Origin: Acidiphilium multivorum AIU301
GTDB lineage: Bacteria; Pseudomonadota; Alphaproteobacteria; Acetobacterales; Acetobacteraceae
DNA length: 64,000 nucleotides
NCBI RefSeq assembly: GCF_000202835.1
Contig: NC_015186.1
Span: forward strand, 372,001 to 436,000
Reading direction: 5' to 3'
Position 1 is the first letter of the stretch; each line of letters opens with the position of its first letter. A program made the translations under genes and the position numbers. The notes under the pieces were generated by a model. That model saw only the letters and a program-made list of their open reading frames with translations, made no database searches and had not been told where the DNA came from. This document shows, one piece after another, positions 38,303 to 48,471 of this stretch.

Positions 38303-39397
38303 ATGAGCGGCGAGGCCGAGGCCCGGCTCTGGCTCGACCGCATCCGTGCCCTGCCGCCGGGCCCGCCGGTCGCCATCATGAATGTCTGCGGCGGGCATGA
38401 GCGCAGCCTCAGCATGCTCGGCCTGCGCGCCCTCCTGCCGGAGGGTGTGCGCATCATCCCCGGCCCCGGCTGCCCGGTCTGCGTCTGCCCCGAGGAAGAC
38501 CTCGCCGACGCGATCGCCCTGGCGATGGCCGGCGGCGTCACCCTCGTCGCCTTCGGCGACATGCTGCGCGTGCCGATCAACGCGCCGAAGGGCGAGGTCG
38601 CCTCGCTCGCCGCCGCCCGCGCCGCCGGCGCGGATGTGCGCCCCATCGCCGCGCCGCAGGACGCGGTGGCGATCGCCCGCGCCGCGCCGAGCCGCCCGGT
38701 CGTCTTCTTCGTCGCCGGCTTCGAGACGACGACGGCGCCGGTCGCCGCCATGCTGGCCGAGGGCGTGCCGGACAATCTCTCGGTCCTGCTCGCCGCACGG
38801 CTCACCTGGCCCGCCGTCGCCATGCTGCTCGCCGAGGAGGACAACGCGCTGGACGCCCTGGTCGCCCCCGGCCACGTGGCGACGGTGATGGGTGCCGAGG
38901 AATGGCGCTTCGTCGCCGAGCGTCACGCCCTGCCGGTCGCGGTCGCCGGGTTCTCCGCCGAGAGCCTGCTGGCGGCGATCTATTCGGTCCTCCGCCAGAA
39001 GCGCGAGGGCAGGGCCTTCCTCGACAATTGCTATCCCGAGCTGGTCCGCCCGGAGGGCAACCCCACCGCCCGCCGCCTGCTCGACGAGGTGATGGAGGTG
39101 ACCGACGCCGCCTGGCGCGGCATCGGCGTCATCCCCCGCTCCGGCTTCGCCCTGCGCGGAGACTGGCGCGCGCACGATGCCCGCGCCCGCCACGTCATCG
39201 CCGCGCCGCCCCGCCGCCGCGCCGGCGAGATGCCGCCGGGCTGCGACTGCGCCAGCGTCGTCCTCGGCCGCCGCCAGCCCGACCAGTGCCGCCTCTACGG
39301 CCGGGCCTGCACGCCGCGCCACCCGGTCGGCCCCTGCATGGTCTCGGACGAAGGCGCCTGCCACATCTGGTGGCAGGCGGGTGTCCGGGCGCACTGA
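38303..39397 (+). CDS. hypD: Hydrogenase maturation protein HypD
   Basis: A 364-residue protein with the HypD motifs MNVCGGHE (Cys for the iron-ligand site), PGPGCPVCVCP, GFETTTAP and the C-terminal iron-sulfur ligands in the region CDCASVVLG to GPCMVSDEGAC. It is the scaffold for Fe(CN)2CO assembly together with HypC. I chose the ATG at 38303, 13 bases after hypC; the open frame begins at 38270 inside hypC. Confidence 0.92.
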   Translation: MSGEAEARLWLDRIRALPPGPPVAIMNVCGGHERSLSMLGLRALLPEGVRIIPGPGCPVCVCPEEDLADAIALAMAGGVTLVAFGDMLRVPINAPKGEVASLAAARAAGADVRPIAAPQDAVAIARAAPSRPVVFFVAGFETTTAPVAAMLAEGVPDNLSVLLAARLTWPAVAMLLAEEDNALDALVAPGHVATVMGAEEWRFVAERHALPVAVAGFSAESLLAAIYSVLRQKREGRAFLDNCYPELVRPEGNPTARRLLDEVMEVTDAAWRGIGVIPRSGFALRGDWRAHDARARHVIAAPPRRRAGEMPPGCDCASVVLGRRQPDQCRLYGRACTPRHPVGPCMVSDEGACHIWWQAGVRAH

Positions 39398-39407
39398 CCC
39401 GGTCCCG

Positions 39408-41672
39408 ATGCCGGCCTTGCGGATCGAACTCGGCGGGCGGGTGCAGGGGGTCGGGTTCCGCCCCTTCGTCTACCGCCTCGCCCGGCGCCACGGCGTTTCC
39501 GGCTGGGTCCGCAACGGGCTCGGCACGGTGGAAATCCTCGCCGCCGCCGACCCCGCGATCCTCGACCGCTTCACCGCCGCCCTGCTGGCCGAGGCGCCGC
39601 CCACCGCCCGGCCCGGCCTGCTCGGCGTCACCCCGGTGGCCGAGGCGGTCGAACCCGGATTTTCCATCCGCGACAGCGCCGCCACCGAAGGCGCGCGTCC
39701 CGCGTTCCCGCCCGATCTCGCCCCCTGTCCCGACTGCCTGCGCGAACTCGCCGACCGGTCCGACCGCCGCGCCGGCTACCCGTTCATCAACTGCACCCAG
39801 TGCGGCCCGCGCTACAGCCTGATCCGCCGTCTGCCCTACGACCGCGCCAACACCGCGATGGCCGGCTTCCCGCTCTGCCCCGCCTGCCGCGCCGAATACG
39901 CCGACCCGCTGAACCGCCGCTTCCACGCCGAGCCGGTCGCCTGCCCCGATTGCGGCCCGCATTGCCGGTTCGAGGCCGCCGGCGCCCCGTCCGCCGCCGG
40001 CGAGGCCGCGCTCGCCGCCTGCCTCGCCGCCCTGCGTCGCGGCCTGATCGTCGCGGTGCGCGGCGTCGGCGGCTATCACCTGCTCTGCGACGCTGCGGAC
40101 CAAGCCGCCGTCGCCGCCCTGCGCCACCGCAAGAGCCGGCCGGACAAGCCCTTCGCCGTGCTGTTCCCCGACGATGCGCGGACCCTCGATTCCTGCGTCG
40201 CCGCCGATGCCGCCGCGCGCGCCGCGCTGCGCGGCCCGGCCCGGCCCATCCTCCTGCTGCCCCGCCGCCCCGGCGCGCCGCTGGCGCCCGCGATCGCGCC
40301 CGGCTTCGGCACCATCGGCGCCATGCTGGCCGACAGCCCGCTGCACCATCTGCTGGCCGAGGGCTTCGGCGCGCCCCTCGTCGCCACCTCCGCCAACCGC
40401 TCCGGCGAGCCGATGCTGACCGACCCGGACGCCGCCGCCGCCGCGCTCGCCGGCATCGCCGACGCCTTCCTCCATCACGACCGCCCGATCGAGCGCCCGG
40501 TCGATGACAGCGTGCTGCGGATCATCGACGGCGCGCCCCGCATCCTCCGCGCCGGGCGCGGCCTCTGCCCGATCGAGCGCGCCCTGCCGTTCCGCCTCGC
40601 CGAGCCGGTGCTGGCCCTGGGCGGCCACATGAAATCGACCATCGCCCTCGGCTTCGCCGACCGGGTGGTGATCTCGCCGCATCTCGGCGATCTCGACGAT
40701 CCCGCGGCCCTCGCCGGCCTCGCCCGCATGGCGGCCGACCTGCAATCCCTCTACGGAATCGCCCCGCGCCGCCTGCTGGTCGATGCCCATCCCGGCTATG
40801 CCAGCACCCGCTGGGCCCGCGCCGAGGCCCGCGCGCGCGGGCTCGACATCGTCCCGGTCTGGCACCACCACGCCCATGCCTCGGCCCTGGCCGGCGAGAT
40901 GGCGCCCGGCGCCGCGCCGCTCCTCGTCCTCACCTGGGATGGCGTCGGCCTCGGCCCGGACGGCACGCTCTGGGGCGGCGAGGCGCTGCTCGGCCGCCCC
41001 GGCGCCTGGCGCCGCGCCGCCCGCTTCCGCCCGTTCCGCCTGCAAGGCGGCGATGCCGCCTCCCGCGCCCCCTGGCGCAGCGCCGCCGCGCTCTGCTGGG
41101 CGGCGGGGATCGACCCGCCCGCCGGCCTCCTGCCGGAAGAAGGTGCCGCGCTCGCCCGCGCCGCCTGGGCGCGCGAGCTCAACTGCCACCGCACCGGCGC
41201 CGCCGGAAGGCTGTTCGACGCCGCCGCCGCCCTGCTCGGCCTCTGCCGCGTCGCCAGCTTCGAAGGGCAGGGGCCGGCCCTGCTCGAATCCCTGGCCGAC
41301 ACCGCGGACGACATCACCGGCCCCGCGCCCGGACTCCCCCTCGCCGACGCCGCGGACGGCGTGGTCGAGGCCGACTGGTCCGCCGCCCTGCCGGCGCTGC
41401 TCGATGCGTCCGTCCCCGCCGCCCGCCGCGCCGCCGCCTTCCACGCCACGATGGCGGCGACCGCGCTGGCCATCGCGGAAACCGTCCGCCGCCGCCACGG
41501 CGTCGCCGCCATCGGCCTCGCCGGCGGCGTCTTCCAGAACCGGAACCTGGTCGAGCGCCTCGCCCCCGCCCTGCGCGCCGCCGGCTTCGCAACCCTGTTC
41601 GGCGAGGCGATCGCCTGCAACGATGCCGGGCTCAGCTTCGGCCAGATCATCGAATACGGAGGACGCGCGTGA
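39408..41672 (+). CDS. hypF: Carbamoyltransferase HypF
   Basis: A 754-residue maturation enzyme, full length. An acylphosphatase domain (GRVQGVGFRPFVYRLA, near residue 10) precedes two zinc fingers (CPDC...CTQC and CPAC...CPDC, about 105-190), a YrdC-like domain (about 200-380) and a Kae1-like domain with HHHAHASA and GLAGGVFQN. It makes the thiocarbamate on HypE that becomes cyanide. The ATG at 39408 is ten bases after hypD. The stop overlaps hypE (GTGA). Confidence 0.92.
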   Translation: MPALRIELGGRVQGVGFRPFVYRLARRHGVSGWVRNGLGTVEILAAADPAILDRFTAALLAEAPPTARPGLLGVTPVAEAVEPGFSIRDSAATEGARPAFPPDLAPCPDCLRELADRSDRRAGYPFINCTQCGPRYSLIRRLPYDRANTAMAGFPLCPACRAEYADPLNRRFHAEPVACPDCGPHCRFEAAGAPSAAGEAALAACLAALRRGLIVAVRGVGGYHLLCDAADQAAVAALRHRKSRPDKPFAVLFPDDARTLDSCVAADAAARAALRGPARPILLLPRRPGAPLAPAIAPGFGTIGAMLADSPLHHLLAEGFGAPLVATSANRSGEPMLTDPDAAAAALAGIADAFLHHDRPIERPVDDSVLRIIDGAPRILRAGRGLCPIERALPFRLAEPVLALGGHMKSTIALGFADRVVISPHLGDLDDPAALAGLARMAADLQSLYGIAPRRLLVDAHPGYASTRWARAEARARGLDIVPVWHHHAHASALAGEMAPGAAPLLVLTWDGVGLGPDGTLWGGEALLGRPGAWRRAARFRPFRLQGGDAASRAPWRSAAALCWAAGIDPPAGLLPEEGAALARAAWARELNCHRTGAAGRLFDAAAALLGLCRVASFEGQGPALLESLADTADDITGPAPGLPLADAADGVVEADWSAALPALLDASVPAARRAAAFHATMAATALAIAETVRRRHGVAAIGLAGGVFQNRNLVERLAPALRAAGFATLFGEAIACNDAGLSFGQIIEYGGRA

Positions 41673-42685
41673 TCGAGGATACCCATGTCAGCCTTGCCCA
41701 CGGCAATGGCGGCCGCCTGATGCGGGCGCTGATCGAGGAGGTGTTCGCCCGCCACCTCGCCGACCCCGCGCTCGACACCGGGGCCGACGCCGTGCCCGTC
41801 GCCCTGCCCGCGGGCGAGATCGTCGTCACCACCGACGGCTTCACCGTCCAGCCGCTCAGCTTCCCCGGCGGCGATATCGGCGCCCTCGCGGTGCACGGCA
41901 CGGTGAACGACCTCGCCGTCGCCGGCGCCCGCCCGCTCTATCTCACCCTGGCCGCGCTGATCGAGGAGGGGCTGGAAATCGCCCGGCTGGAGAGCATCGT
42001 CGCCAGCCTCGCCGGCGCCGCCCGCGCCGCCGGCGTGCGCGTCGTCGCCGGCGATACCAAGGTCCTGCCGCGCGGGCAGGGCGGGGGGATCTATCTCGCC
42101 CTCACCGGCATCGGCGTCCGCCCGCCCGGCTGCGGCCTCGGCCTCGGCCGGATCGAGACCGGCGATGCCGTGCTGGTCAGCGGCCCGGTCGGCGATCACG
42201 GCATCGCGGTGATGCTGGCGCGCGAGGAATTCGGCCTCAGCGGCGATGTCGTGTCCGACGCCGCCAGCGTCCTGCCGCTCACCGCCGCCATCGCCGTCCT
42301 CCCCGGCCTGCGCTTCATGCGCGATCCCACGCGCGGCGGCCTCGCCACCGTCGCCCATGAAATCGCCCGCGGCGCCGGCCGCGCCGTCGAGCTCGACGAG
42401 GCGGCGATCCCCGTCCGCGGCACCACGCGCGCGGTCTGCGACATGCTCGGCTACGATCCGCTCTACCTCGCGAGCGAGGGCCGCGTCGTCGCCGTCGCCG
42501 CCCCGGCGGCGGCGGCCGCCATCCTGGCCGCCTGGCGCGCCTTGCCCGAAGGGGAGGGGGCCGCGATCATCGGCGCGATCGGCGCGGCCGCCCCGGCCGA
42601 TGCCCCGGTTCTCCTGCGCACCCGCATCGGCGGCGCGCGGACCCTGCCCGAACTGGAATCCGACCCGCTGCCGCGGATCTGCTGA
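41669..42685 (+). CDS. hypE: Hydrogenase maturation protein HypE
   Basis: A 338-residue protein of the AIR-synthase/PurM fold, with THVSLAHGNGG at the N-terminus, a GDTKVLPRG loop, DPTRGGLATV and the C-terminal PRIC whose terminal Cys carries the thiocyanate. It dehydrates the carbamoyl group made by HypF. The start is GTG, overlapping hypF. It ends 6 bases from the stop of the convergent hypB. Confidence 0.93.
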   Translation: MIEDTHVSLAHGNGGRLMRALIEEVFARHLADPALDTGADAVPVALPAGEIVVTTDGFTVQPLSFPGGDIGALAVHGTVNDLAVAGARPLYLTLAALIEEGLEIARLESIVASLAGAARAAGVRVVAGDTKVLPRGQGGGIYLALTGIGVRPPGCGLGLGRIETGDAVLVSGPVGDHGIAVMLAREEFGLSGDVVSDAASVLPLTAAIAVLPGLRFMRDPTRGGLATVAHEIARGAGRAVELDEAAIPVRGTTRAVCDMLGYDPLYLASEGRVVAVAAPAAAAAILAAWRALPEGEGAAIIGAIGAAAPADAPVLLRTRIGGARTLPELESDPLPRIC

Positions 42686-42691
42686 GCGGGA

Positions 42692-43576
42692 TCAGCCGGC
42701 GAGCGTCGCGTCGATCGAGGCCAGCTCCCGCCGCAACGCCTCGCGCCGCGCCTGCATCGCCCCGTGCTGCGCCCGCCGCGCCCGCTCGCGCCCCTGGCGC
42801 AGCCAGTCCAGCCAGGCGCCGAATCCCTCTCCCGTCGCCGCCGAGACCGCGACCGACCCGATGGCCGGATTCACCCGCAGCGCGCCGGCGAGGATCAGCT
42901 CCATGTCGCACGCCACATGCGGCAGCAGGTCGATCTTGTTGACCAGCATCAGGTCGGCGGCGTGGAACATGTGCGGATATTTCAGCGGCTTGTCCTCGCC
43001 CTCGGTCACCGAGAGAATGACGACCTTGTGCGCCTCGCCGAGGTCGAACCCCGCCGGGCAGACGAGGTTGCCGACATTCTCGATGAACAGGATCCCGCCC
43101 TCCAGCGCCGGCAGGTGCTCCAGCGCGTGGCCGACCATGTGCGCGTCGAGATGGCACGCCTTGCCGGTATTGATCTGCCAGGCCGGCGCCCCCGCCGCGC
43201 GGATCCGCTCGGCGTCGAACTCCGTCTGCTGGTCGCCCTCGATCACCGCGACCGGCATCTCCGCCTTCAGCGCCGCGACCGTCCGCACCAGCAGCGAGGT
43301 CTTGCCCGAGCCGGGGCTGGAGACGAGGTTGACGACGAAAATGCCCCGCTCGGCGAAATACGTCCGGTTGGCATCGGCATGGCGCTGGTTCGCCGCCATG
43401 ATGTCCTGCTCCACCCGCACCATCCGCGCCGGCGCCAGCCCCGCCGCGTGCGCGTGCGCGTGCTCCGGCGCGTGGCCATGATCATGCCCGTGCCCATGCC
43501 CATGCCCATGCCCATGCTCATGCTCATGCTCATGATGGTGTTCCCCGGTATCGCCGCAGCCGCATATGCCGCACAT
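42692..43576 (-). CDS. hypB: Nickel GTPase HypB
   Basis: A 294-residue protein. The N-terminus MCGICGCG is the CxxCGC nickel site; a His-rich stretch of alternating His-Gly/Glu (about residues 12-40) may store nickel. The GTPase domain has [11 protein letters not shown], the metal motif KACHLDAHM and NKIDLLPH. It inserts nickel with HypA. Two ATGs occur in a row (43579 and 43576); the second has better spacing from GAGG and gives the canonical start. Last gene of the hup-hypAB run. Confidence 0.93.
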   Translation of the reverse strand: MCGICGCGDTGEHHHEHEHEHGHGHGHGHGHDHGHAPEHAHAHAAGLAPARMVRVEQDIMAANQRHADANRTYFAERGIFVVNLVSSPGSGKTSLLVRTVAALKAEMPVAVIEGDQQTEFDAERIRAAGAPAWQINTGKACHLDAHMVGHALEHLPALEGGILFIENVGNLVCPAGFDLGEAHKVVILSVTEGEDKPLKYPHMFHAADLMLVNKIDLLPHVACDMELILAGALRVNPAIGSVAVSAATGEGFGAWLDWLRQGRERARRAQHGAMQARREALRRELASIDATLAG

Positions 43577-43917
43577 CATGTCACCTCGATCTGCCTGATC
43601 CTGATCTGCTTGCCGTCGAGCACCTGCAATTGCAGGCTGTCGCAATGCGGACACGGATCGCCGAAGCGCCGCAGCGTCACCGTGGTGCCGCATTGCATGC
43701 ACCAGGCCCTGCCATCGACCTCGACGATGTCGAGCCGCGCGTCCTCCGCCAGCGTGCCGCGCGTGACGATGCCGAAATTGAACCGCATCGCCTCGCATTC
43801 CACCGCCGCCAGCGCGCCGATTTCCAGCTCCACCGCATGCACCCGGCTGAACGCGGCCGCCCCCGCCTGCGCTTCCAGCGCCTGCACCAGCCCCTCGCAG
43901 AGCGCCATCTCATGCAT
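43576..43917 (-). CDS. hypA: Nickel metallochaperone HypA
   Basis: A 113-residue protein starting [10 protein letters not shown] (His 2 is the nickel ligand) with a zinc site CMQCG...CPHCDS. It delivers nickel to the hydrogenase large subunit with HypB. It overlaps the rubredoxin gene by 8 bases at the start and the hypB start at the end (ATGATG). Confidence 0.92.
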   Translation of the reverse strand: MHEMALCEGLVQALEAQAGAAAFSRVHAVELEIGALAAVECEAMRFNFGIVTRGTLAEDARLDIVEVDGRAWCMQCGTTVTLRRFGDPCPHCDSLQLQVLDGKQIRIRQIEVT

Positions 43918-44107
43918 CGCCGTCCTCCGCGTCGAGCGGCAGGAACTGGTGACGCTCGGCGTCGCAGTTCGGGCAATGCCACGACTCCGGCAGGTCGGCG
44001 AACGCCGTCCCCGGCGCGATCTGCCACACCTCGTCGCCCGCCGCCGGATCGTACACATGCCAGCAGATCCGGCACTCGTAGCGGGAAAGCTCGGCGGTCC
44101 CGCTCAT
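43910..44107 (-). CDS. hupI: Rubredoxin HupI
   Basis: A 65-residue rubredoxin with two CxxC pairs: YECRICWHVYDP and WHCPNCDAER. In uptake hydrogenase operons HupI-type rubredoxins help to assemble or protect the small subunit's clusters in the presence of oxygen. It overlaps the upstream hupH stop by four bases. Confidence 0.9.
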   Translation of the reverse strand: MSGTAELSRYECRICWHVYDPAAGDEVWQIAPGTAFADLPESWHCPNCDAERHQFLPLDAEDGDA

Positions 44108-44934
44108 GGATAGGCCGCCTCCAGCGCCCGCACGCGCGATGCGGATTCGGCGATGTCGTCCTGGGCGGCGCAGGCCACCGCCGGCACCGCGGCGATCTCC
44201 AGCGTGTTCAGGATCAGCGCGTCCGCCGCGTTGTAATACTGCACCCACCAAGTCCCGGCGAGGCGCGTGCTGCGGATCCGGCAGGTGCCGTACCCGCCCG
44301 AGAGAATGATCGCCGGCCCCTCGCCGAGCGTGCGCACCAGCCAGGTCAGCTCCGCCTCGGCCAGCGGCAGCAGGCCGAGATTGATCACATGCGCCGCGCC
44401 GCCCGGCCGGAACGCGGCGCTGCGGGCGCGCAGCTCCGCCAGCACGTGCGGCGCGTTGACCATCTCCGGCGGAATCGCCTCCGGCGCCGGCAGCTCCATA
44501 AGCCCCCAGGAAGCTGCGGCGCGCGCCGCCACCACCGCCGGTATTGGCCCGATCTCCAGCCGGTCCAGCCGCCGCCCGGTCGCCGCATCGCGCGCCCGCA
44601 GCCGCCACAATCCGGTATAGGCCGTCTCGCCGATCTGCCATTCCGGCGCGCCCAGCACCAGCGCGCTCACCTCGCCATCGAGCAGGATCTCGTCGAGACT
44701 GGCGCAATCCGCCGCCGAGGCCTCGTCGAGCACGATCTGCCCCACCGCAGCGCCGGATGCAGCCGCCTCCAGCGCCGCGCCGATCCGCTGCAGCCAGGTG
44801 CGGCACCGCACCCGCGCCGCCGGATCGTCGGGCAGCGAGGGCGCGCGGAACACATGCATCTCCGTCGGCAGCGCGAGATAGTCCGGTCCCGCCTCGGCGG
44901 TGCCGGATCGCGCGGGCAGGGCGAATGGGTCCAT
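44104..44934 (-). CDS. hupH: Hydrogenase accessory protein HupH/HyaF
   Basis: A 276-residue protein. The C-terminal HyaF domain has ILSGGYGTCRIRSTRLAGTWWVQYYN and LILNTLEI. It assists small-subunit iron-sulfur assembly in aerobic uptake hydrogenases. It lies two bases after hupG and overlaps hupI, in the typical hup order. Confidence 0.85.
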   Translation of the reverse strand: MDPFALPARSGTAEAGPDYLALPTEMHVFRAPSLPDDPAARVRCRTWLQRIGAALEAAASGAAVGQIVLDEASAADCASLDEILLDGEVSALVLGAPEWQIGETAYTGLWRLRARDAATGRRLDRLEIGPIPAVVAARAAASWGLMELPAPEAIPPEMVNAPHVLAELRARSAAFRPGGAAHVINLGLLPLAEAELTWLVRTLGEGPAIILSGGYGTCRIRSTRLAGTWWVQYYNAADALILNTLEIAAVPAVACAAQDDIAESASRVRALEAAYP

Positions 44935-44936
44935 CG

Positions 44937-45335
44937 TCAGGCCTCCATCGCGGCGGCCGCCGGCGCGCCGATCCGGTCGAGCATCCCGCCGATCGCCTCG
45001 AGATACTCCGCCCAGCTCCGCATCCGCGCGACGCTGCCGATCATCGCCCCCTCATGCACCAGAACGAGCGTCGGGCGGACCACCACCCTGAACCGCGCCG
45101 CCGCCGCCCGCTCCCGGTCCGGGTCCACCATCGCGCAGCGGAACCGCCCCGCGAACGCCTTCGCAAGCTCCGGCACGATCACGGCGACATCGTCGATCTC
45201 CCGATGCCGCGTCGGATCGCCGGTAAACAGGACCAGCGTCGTGCCCTCGGCCAGCGCCGCCTCCAGCCCGTCGCCGCCCAGCTCCCGCACGCCCTCCGCC
45301 GCCGCGAGCCGCGCCAGTGCCGCCGATCCCGCCAT
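44937..45335 (-). CDS. hupG: Hydrogenase accessory protein HupG/HyaE, thioredoxin-like
   Basis: A 132-residue thioredoxin-fold protein without CxxC: TLVLFTGDPTRHREIDDVAVIVPELAKAF and the cis-Pro region FRVVVRPTLVLVHEG. HyaE homologues chaperone the Tat-dependent small subunit. The ATG shares bases with the hupD stop (TGATG). The open frame runs further upstream only as a shadow of hupD. Confidence 0.82.
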   Translation of the reverse strand: MAGSAALARLAAAEGVRELGGDGLEAALAEGTTLVLFTGDPTRHREIDDVAVIVPELAKAFAGRFRCAMVDPDRERAAAARFRVVVRPTLVLVHEGAMIGSVARMRSWAEYLEAIGGMLDRIGAPAAAAMEA

Positions 45336-45910
45336 CACGATGCCTCCGCTATCTGCGCCGCCGGTCCGCCGAACGTCATCGCCACCGCGGCCGGGCCGAG
45401 CGGCTCCGCCTCCTCGCCGGCCGCGCGCGGCGCGAGCGCGAACCCCGCCCCGGCCAGATGCGCCCGCACGATGTCCACCGCCTCGCCGATCCGCGCCGCC
45501 ACCGGCGCCGACAGCCCGCCGCCATAGGTGTCGAGGTCGCAGGGCTGCACGCCGACCAGCACCATCCGCGCCGGCGCCCGCCCCGAAATCTGCGCCAGCG
45601 CCAGCACGTCCTGGAAACTCGTCTGGTGCAGGCTCAGCTTCTTCGCGGTCAGGTAGCGCGGCACCTCGTCGTCGGCCGCCACCATCAGCGTCCCCGGCGC
45701 CAGCCCGAAATCCACCGCGTCGAGAATGACCAGCAGCCCGGCCTCGCCCACCACCGGCAGCAGCGCCAGCCCCTGCGTCCCGCCATCGACGAGGCGCACC
45801 TCCGGCCCGCACGTCCAGCCGGCATTCAGCGCCTCCACCGCGCGCACGCCGAACCCCTCGTCCGCCCAGAGCACGTTACCGATCCCGAGCACCGTCGCCC
45901 CGCGGCTCAT
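45335..45910 (-). CDS. hupD: Hydrogenase maturation endopeptidase HupD
   Basis: A 191-residue HupD/HyaD protease. Nickel-binding residues are visible in GIGNVLWADEGFG (Glu), ILDAVDFG (Asp) and SLHQTSF (His). It removes the C-terminal 15 residues of HupL after nickel insertion. The ATG at 45910 overlaps the hupC stop. Confidence 0.9.
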   Translation of the reverse strand: MSRGATVLGIGNVLWADEGFGVRAVEALNAGWTCGPEVRLVDGGTQGLALLPVVGEAGLLVILDAVDFGLAPGTLMVAADDEVPRYLTAKKLSLHQTSFQDVLALAQISGRAPARMVLVGVQPCDLDTYGGGLSAPVAARIGEAVDIVRAHLAGAGFALAPRAAGEEAEPLGPAAVAMTFGGPAAQIAEAS

Positions 45911-46641
45911 TCCCGGTCGTCCTTGAAGAAGCGCCAGCCATTGATCATCGTGCTGATCATCGTCTGCCGCGACATGATGTCCTCCCGCACCGACATGTAG
46001 ACATGGACCATCGCGAACAGGATCAGGTACCACATCGCCAGGTGATGCCACGTGTGCACCGCCTGGCTGTTGCCGAAGAGCGGCATCACCCAGCTCGTGA
46101 ACAGCGCAAAGGCCCAGGTGCCATGGCCGGTCCCCTCGCCGAACAGCGCGAAGCCGGTGACGATCTGGAACAGCACGCCGAGCGTGAACATCGCGAACAT
46201 CGCAAGCTGCGCCAGCGGATTATGCCCGATCTCCTTGCTCGTCTCGCGTTCGAGGAACAGGTACCAGCGGATCGTCCTGGCGAACTCGCGCCGCCACGAC
46301 CGCCGCCAGACCGCGGGCGCGAAAATCTCCCGCGCATACCGGTTGCCGACGATCGCCCAGTAGATCCGCACCAGCATCGCCACCGCGAACACGTCGCCGG
46401 TGATGAAATGGATCGTGCGGATGTCGCCCATCAGGAAATGCTGGCTCGGCTGGCCGACCTGCAACGGCCACAGCGGATCGGCGATCAGGAATCCGGTGAT
46501 CGACAAAATCACGATCGACAGCGCCATCACCCAGTGCCAGATCCGCACCGGCAGCTCGTACACATAGACCGGCGCGCTCACCCGCCTCGCCGTCGCTCCC
46601 TGCGCGAGATCCGTAGGCGTCGTCCGCGTGTCTGCCGTCAT
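45907..46641 (-). CDS. hupC: Cytochrome b subunit of uptake hydrogenase
   Basis: A 244-residue membrane protein with four helices and heme-ligand His in RIWHWVMAL, RTIHFITGD and HTWHHLAMWY. It anchors HupSL in the membrane and passes electrons from hydrogen to the quinone pool. It begins 33 bases after hupL. Confidence 0.92.
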   Translation of the reverse strand: MTADTRTTPTDLAQGATARRVSAPVYVYELPVRIWHWVMALSIVILSITGFLIADPLWPLQVGQPSQHFLMGDIRTIHFITGDVFAVAMLVRIYWAIVGNRYAREIFAPAVWRRSWRREFARTIRWYLFLERETSKEIGHNPLAQLAMFAMFTLGVLFQIVTGFALFGEGTGHGTWAFALFTSWVMPLFGNSQAVHTWHHLAMWYLILFAMVHVYMSVREDIMSRQTMISTMINGWRFFKDDRE

Positions 46642-46674
46642 GGCACGATCCCCGATCCTGTTTCCGACGATCCC

Positions 46675-48471
46675 TCAGAGCACCTGCACGCGCACCAGCT
46701 CGCCGCCGTCCGGCGCCATCACATGCGTCGAGCAGGCGAGGCACGGATCGAAACTGTGCAGCGTGCGCAGGATCTCCAGCGGCTGCTCGGCATTGGCGAG
46801 CGGCGTGTTGAGCAGCGCCGCCTCGAAGGCGCCGATATTGCCGGCCGGGTCGCGCGGCGAGCCGTTCCACGTCGTCGGCACCACCGCCTGATAGGCCTCG
46901 ATTTTTCCGTTGCGGATATGAATCCAGTGCCCGAGCGCCCCGCGCGGCGCCTCCACCAGCCCCACGCCCTTCGCCTCCGCCGGCCAGCTCGCCGGCTCCC
47001 ATTTCGCCGTGCTCGCGGTGGCGAGATCGCCGGCCTTGAGATTATCCATCAGCTGGTCGTGCAGCCGGCGCATCGCATGCGCCGCCCACGAGGCTTCCAG
47101 CCCCCGCGCGGCGGTGCGGCCCAGTGTGGTGAACAGCGCCTCGAAGGGCAGGCCGAGATCCTTCAGCAGCCGGTCGACCGGCTCCTTGAATTCCGCCATC
47201 CCCCTGGCATAGCCGATGGTGAAGCGCGAAAGCGGCCCCACCTCCATCGCATGGCCGCGCCAGCGCGGCGCCTTGATGAAGGAGTATTTCTCCGATTCAT
47301 CGAGCTGGCGGATATCCGTCCTGGTGCCGACGGTCTTGGCCCCGAGCCGGAAATCCGGATCGGTGATCCCCGACCACGGGTGCAGGCCCACGGACTCGTT
47401 CGGGTATTTGTACCAGGAATGATCGACGAATTCCTGGATCTGCCCCGGGTCGCGCGCATCCACCTCGTGAATTTCGGCGAGGTTGCCGTTGACGATCGCG
47501 CCGCGCGGAATCATCAGGTTCCGGTCCGTCCACGCGTTCGCCTCGAACGGGAACTCGCCGTACGACATCACGTTGCGCCCCGCCAGCCCGCGCCCGTACT
47601 GCCAGGTCTTGTAGAACGAGGCGATGGCCTTCAGGTCCGGAATATAGACCTGGTCGATGAACGCGATGGTCTGGTCGATGATCGACGACACCAGATTGAG
47701 CTGCACCATGTTCACCGGCGCGCCGGCGGCGAGCGGACCGTCGAGATTGATCGCGCAGGCCATCCCGCCGACCAGCCAGTTCGGATGCGGGTTCTTGCCG
47801 CCGAACACGGTATGGATCTTGACGATCTCGCGCTGGAAATCGAGCGCCTCCAGATAGTGCGACACCGCCATCAGGTTCGCCTCGGGCGGCAGCTTGTAGG
47901 CGGGGTTGCCCCAGTAGCCGTTCATGAACGGCCCGAGCTGGCCCGAGTCCACGAATTTCTGCAACCGCGTCTGCACGTCGCGGAAATAGCCCGGCGAGGA
48001 ATTCGGCCACGGCGAGATCGACTGCGCCAGCGCGCTCGTCGCCTTCGGATCGGCCTTCAGCGCGCTCACCACGTCCACCCAGTCCAGCGCGTGCAGGTGG
48101 TAGAAATGCACGAGATGATCCTGCGCCCAGAGCGAGGCGGTGATCAGGTTGCGGATCGTGTTGGCGTTGGCCGGAATCCGGATTCCCAGCGCGTCCTCCA
48201 CCGTCCGCACCGAGGCGAGCGCATGCACCCCGGTGCACACGCCGCAGATCCGCTCGCAGAACGCCCAGGCGTCCCGCGGGTCGCGCCCCTTCAGGATCAC
48301 CTCCAGCCCGCGCCACATCGTCCCCGAGGAGACCGCGTTGCGGATCACGTTGTTCTCGTCGAGATTCACCTCGCAGCGCATGTGCCCCTCGATCCGCGTC
48401 ACCGGATCGACCACCATGCGCTTGCCGCCCGCATCGAGCGTGAAGCCGTTCGGCGTGCTGACGCTGGTCAC
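46675..48471 (-). CDS. hupL: [NiFe] hydrogenase large subunit
   Basis: A 598-residue catalytic subunit. The nickel-iron ligands are Cys 76 and Cys 79 (RICGVC) and Cys 577 and Cys 580 (DPCLACSTH). A 15-residue tail after His 583 is the expected cleavage peptide. [13 protein letters not shown] near the N-terminus is the group 1 signature. It overlaps hupS by four bases. Group 1 membrane-bound uptake type. Confidence 0.96.
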   Translation of the reverse strand: MTSVSTPNGFTLDAGGKRMVVDPVTRIEGHMRCEVNLDENNVIRNAVSSGTMWRGLEVILKGRDPRDAWAFCERICGVCTGVHALASVRTVEDALGIRIPANANTIRNLITASLWAQDHLVHFYHLHALDWVDVVSALKADPKATSALAQSISPWPNSSPGYFRDVQTRLQKFVDSGQLGPFMNGYWGNPAYKLPPEANLMAVSHYLEALDFQREIVKIHTVFGGKNPHPNWLVGGMACAINLDGPLAAGAPVNMVQLNLVSSIIDQTIAFIDQVYIPDLKAIASFYKTWQYGRGLAGRNVMSYGEFPFEANAWTDRNLMIPRGAIVNGNLAEIHEVDARDPGQIQEFVDHSWYKYPNESVGLHPWSGITDPDFRLGAKTVGTRTDIRQLDESEKYSFIKAPRWRGHAMEVGPLSRFTIGYARGMAEFKEPVDRLLKDLGLPFEALFTTLGRTAARGLEASWAAHAMRRLHDQLMDNLKAGDLATASTAKWEPASWPAEAKGVGLVEAPRGALGHWIHIRNGKIEAYQAVVPTTWNGSPRDPAGNIGAFEAALLNTPLANAEQPLEILRTLHSFDPCLACSTHVMAPDGGELVRVQVL

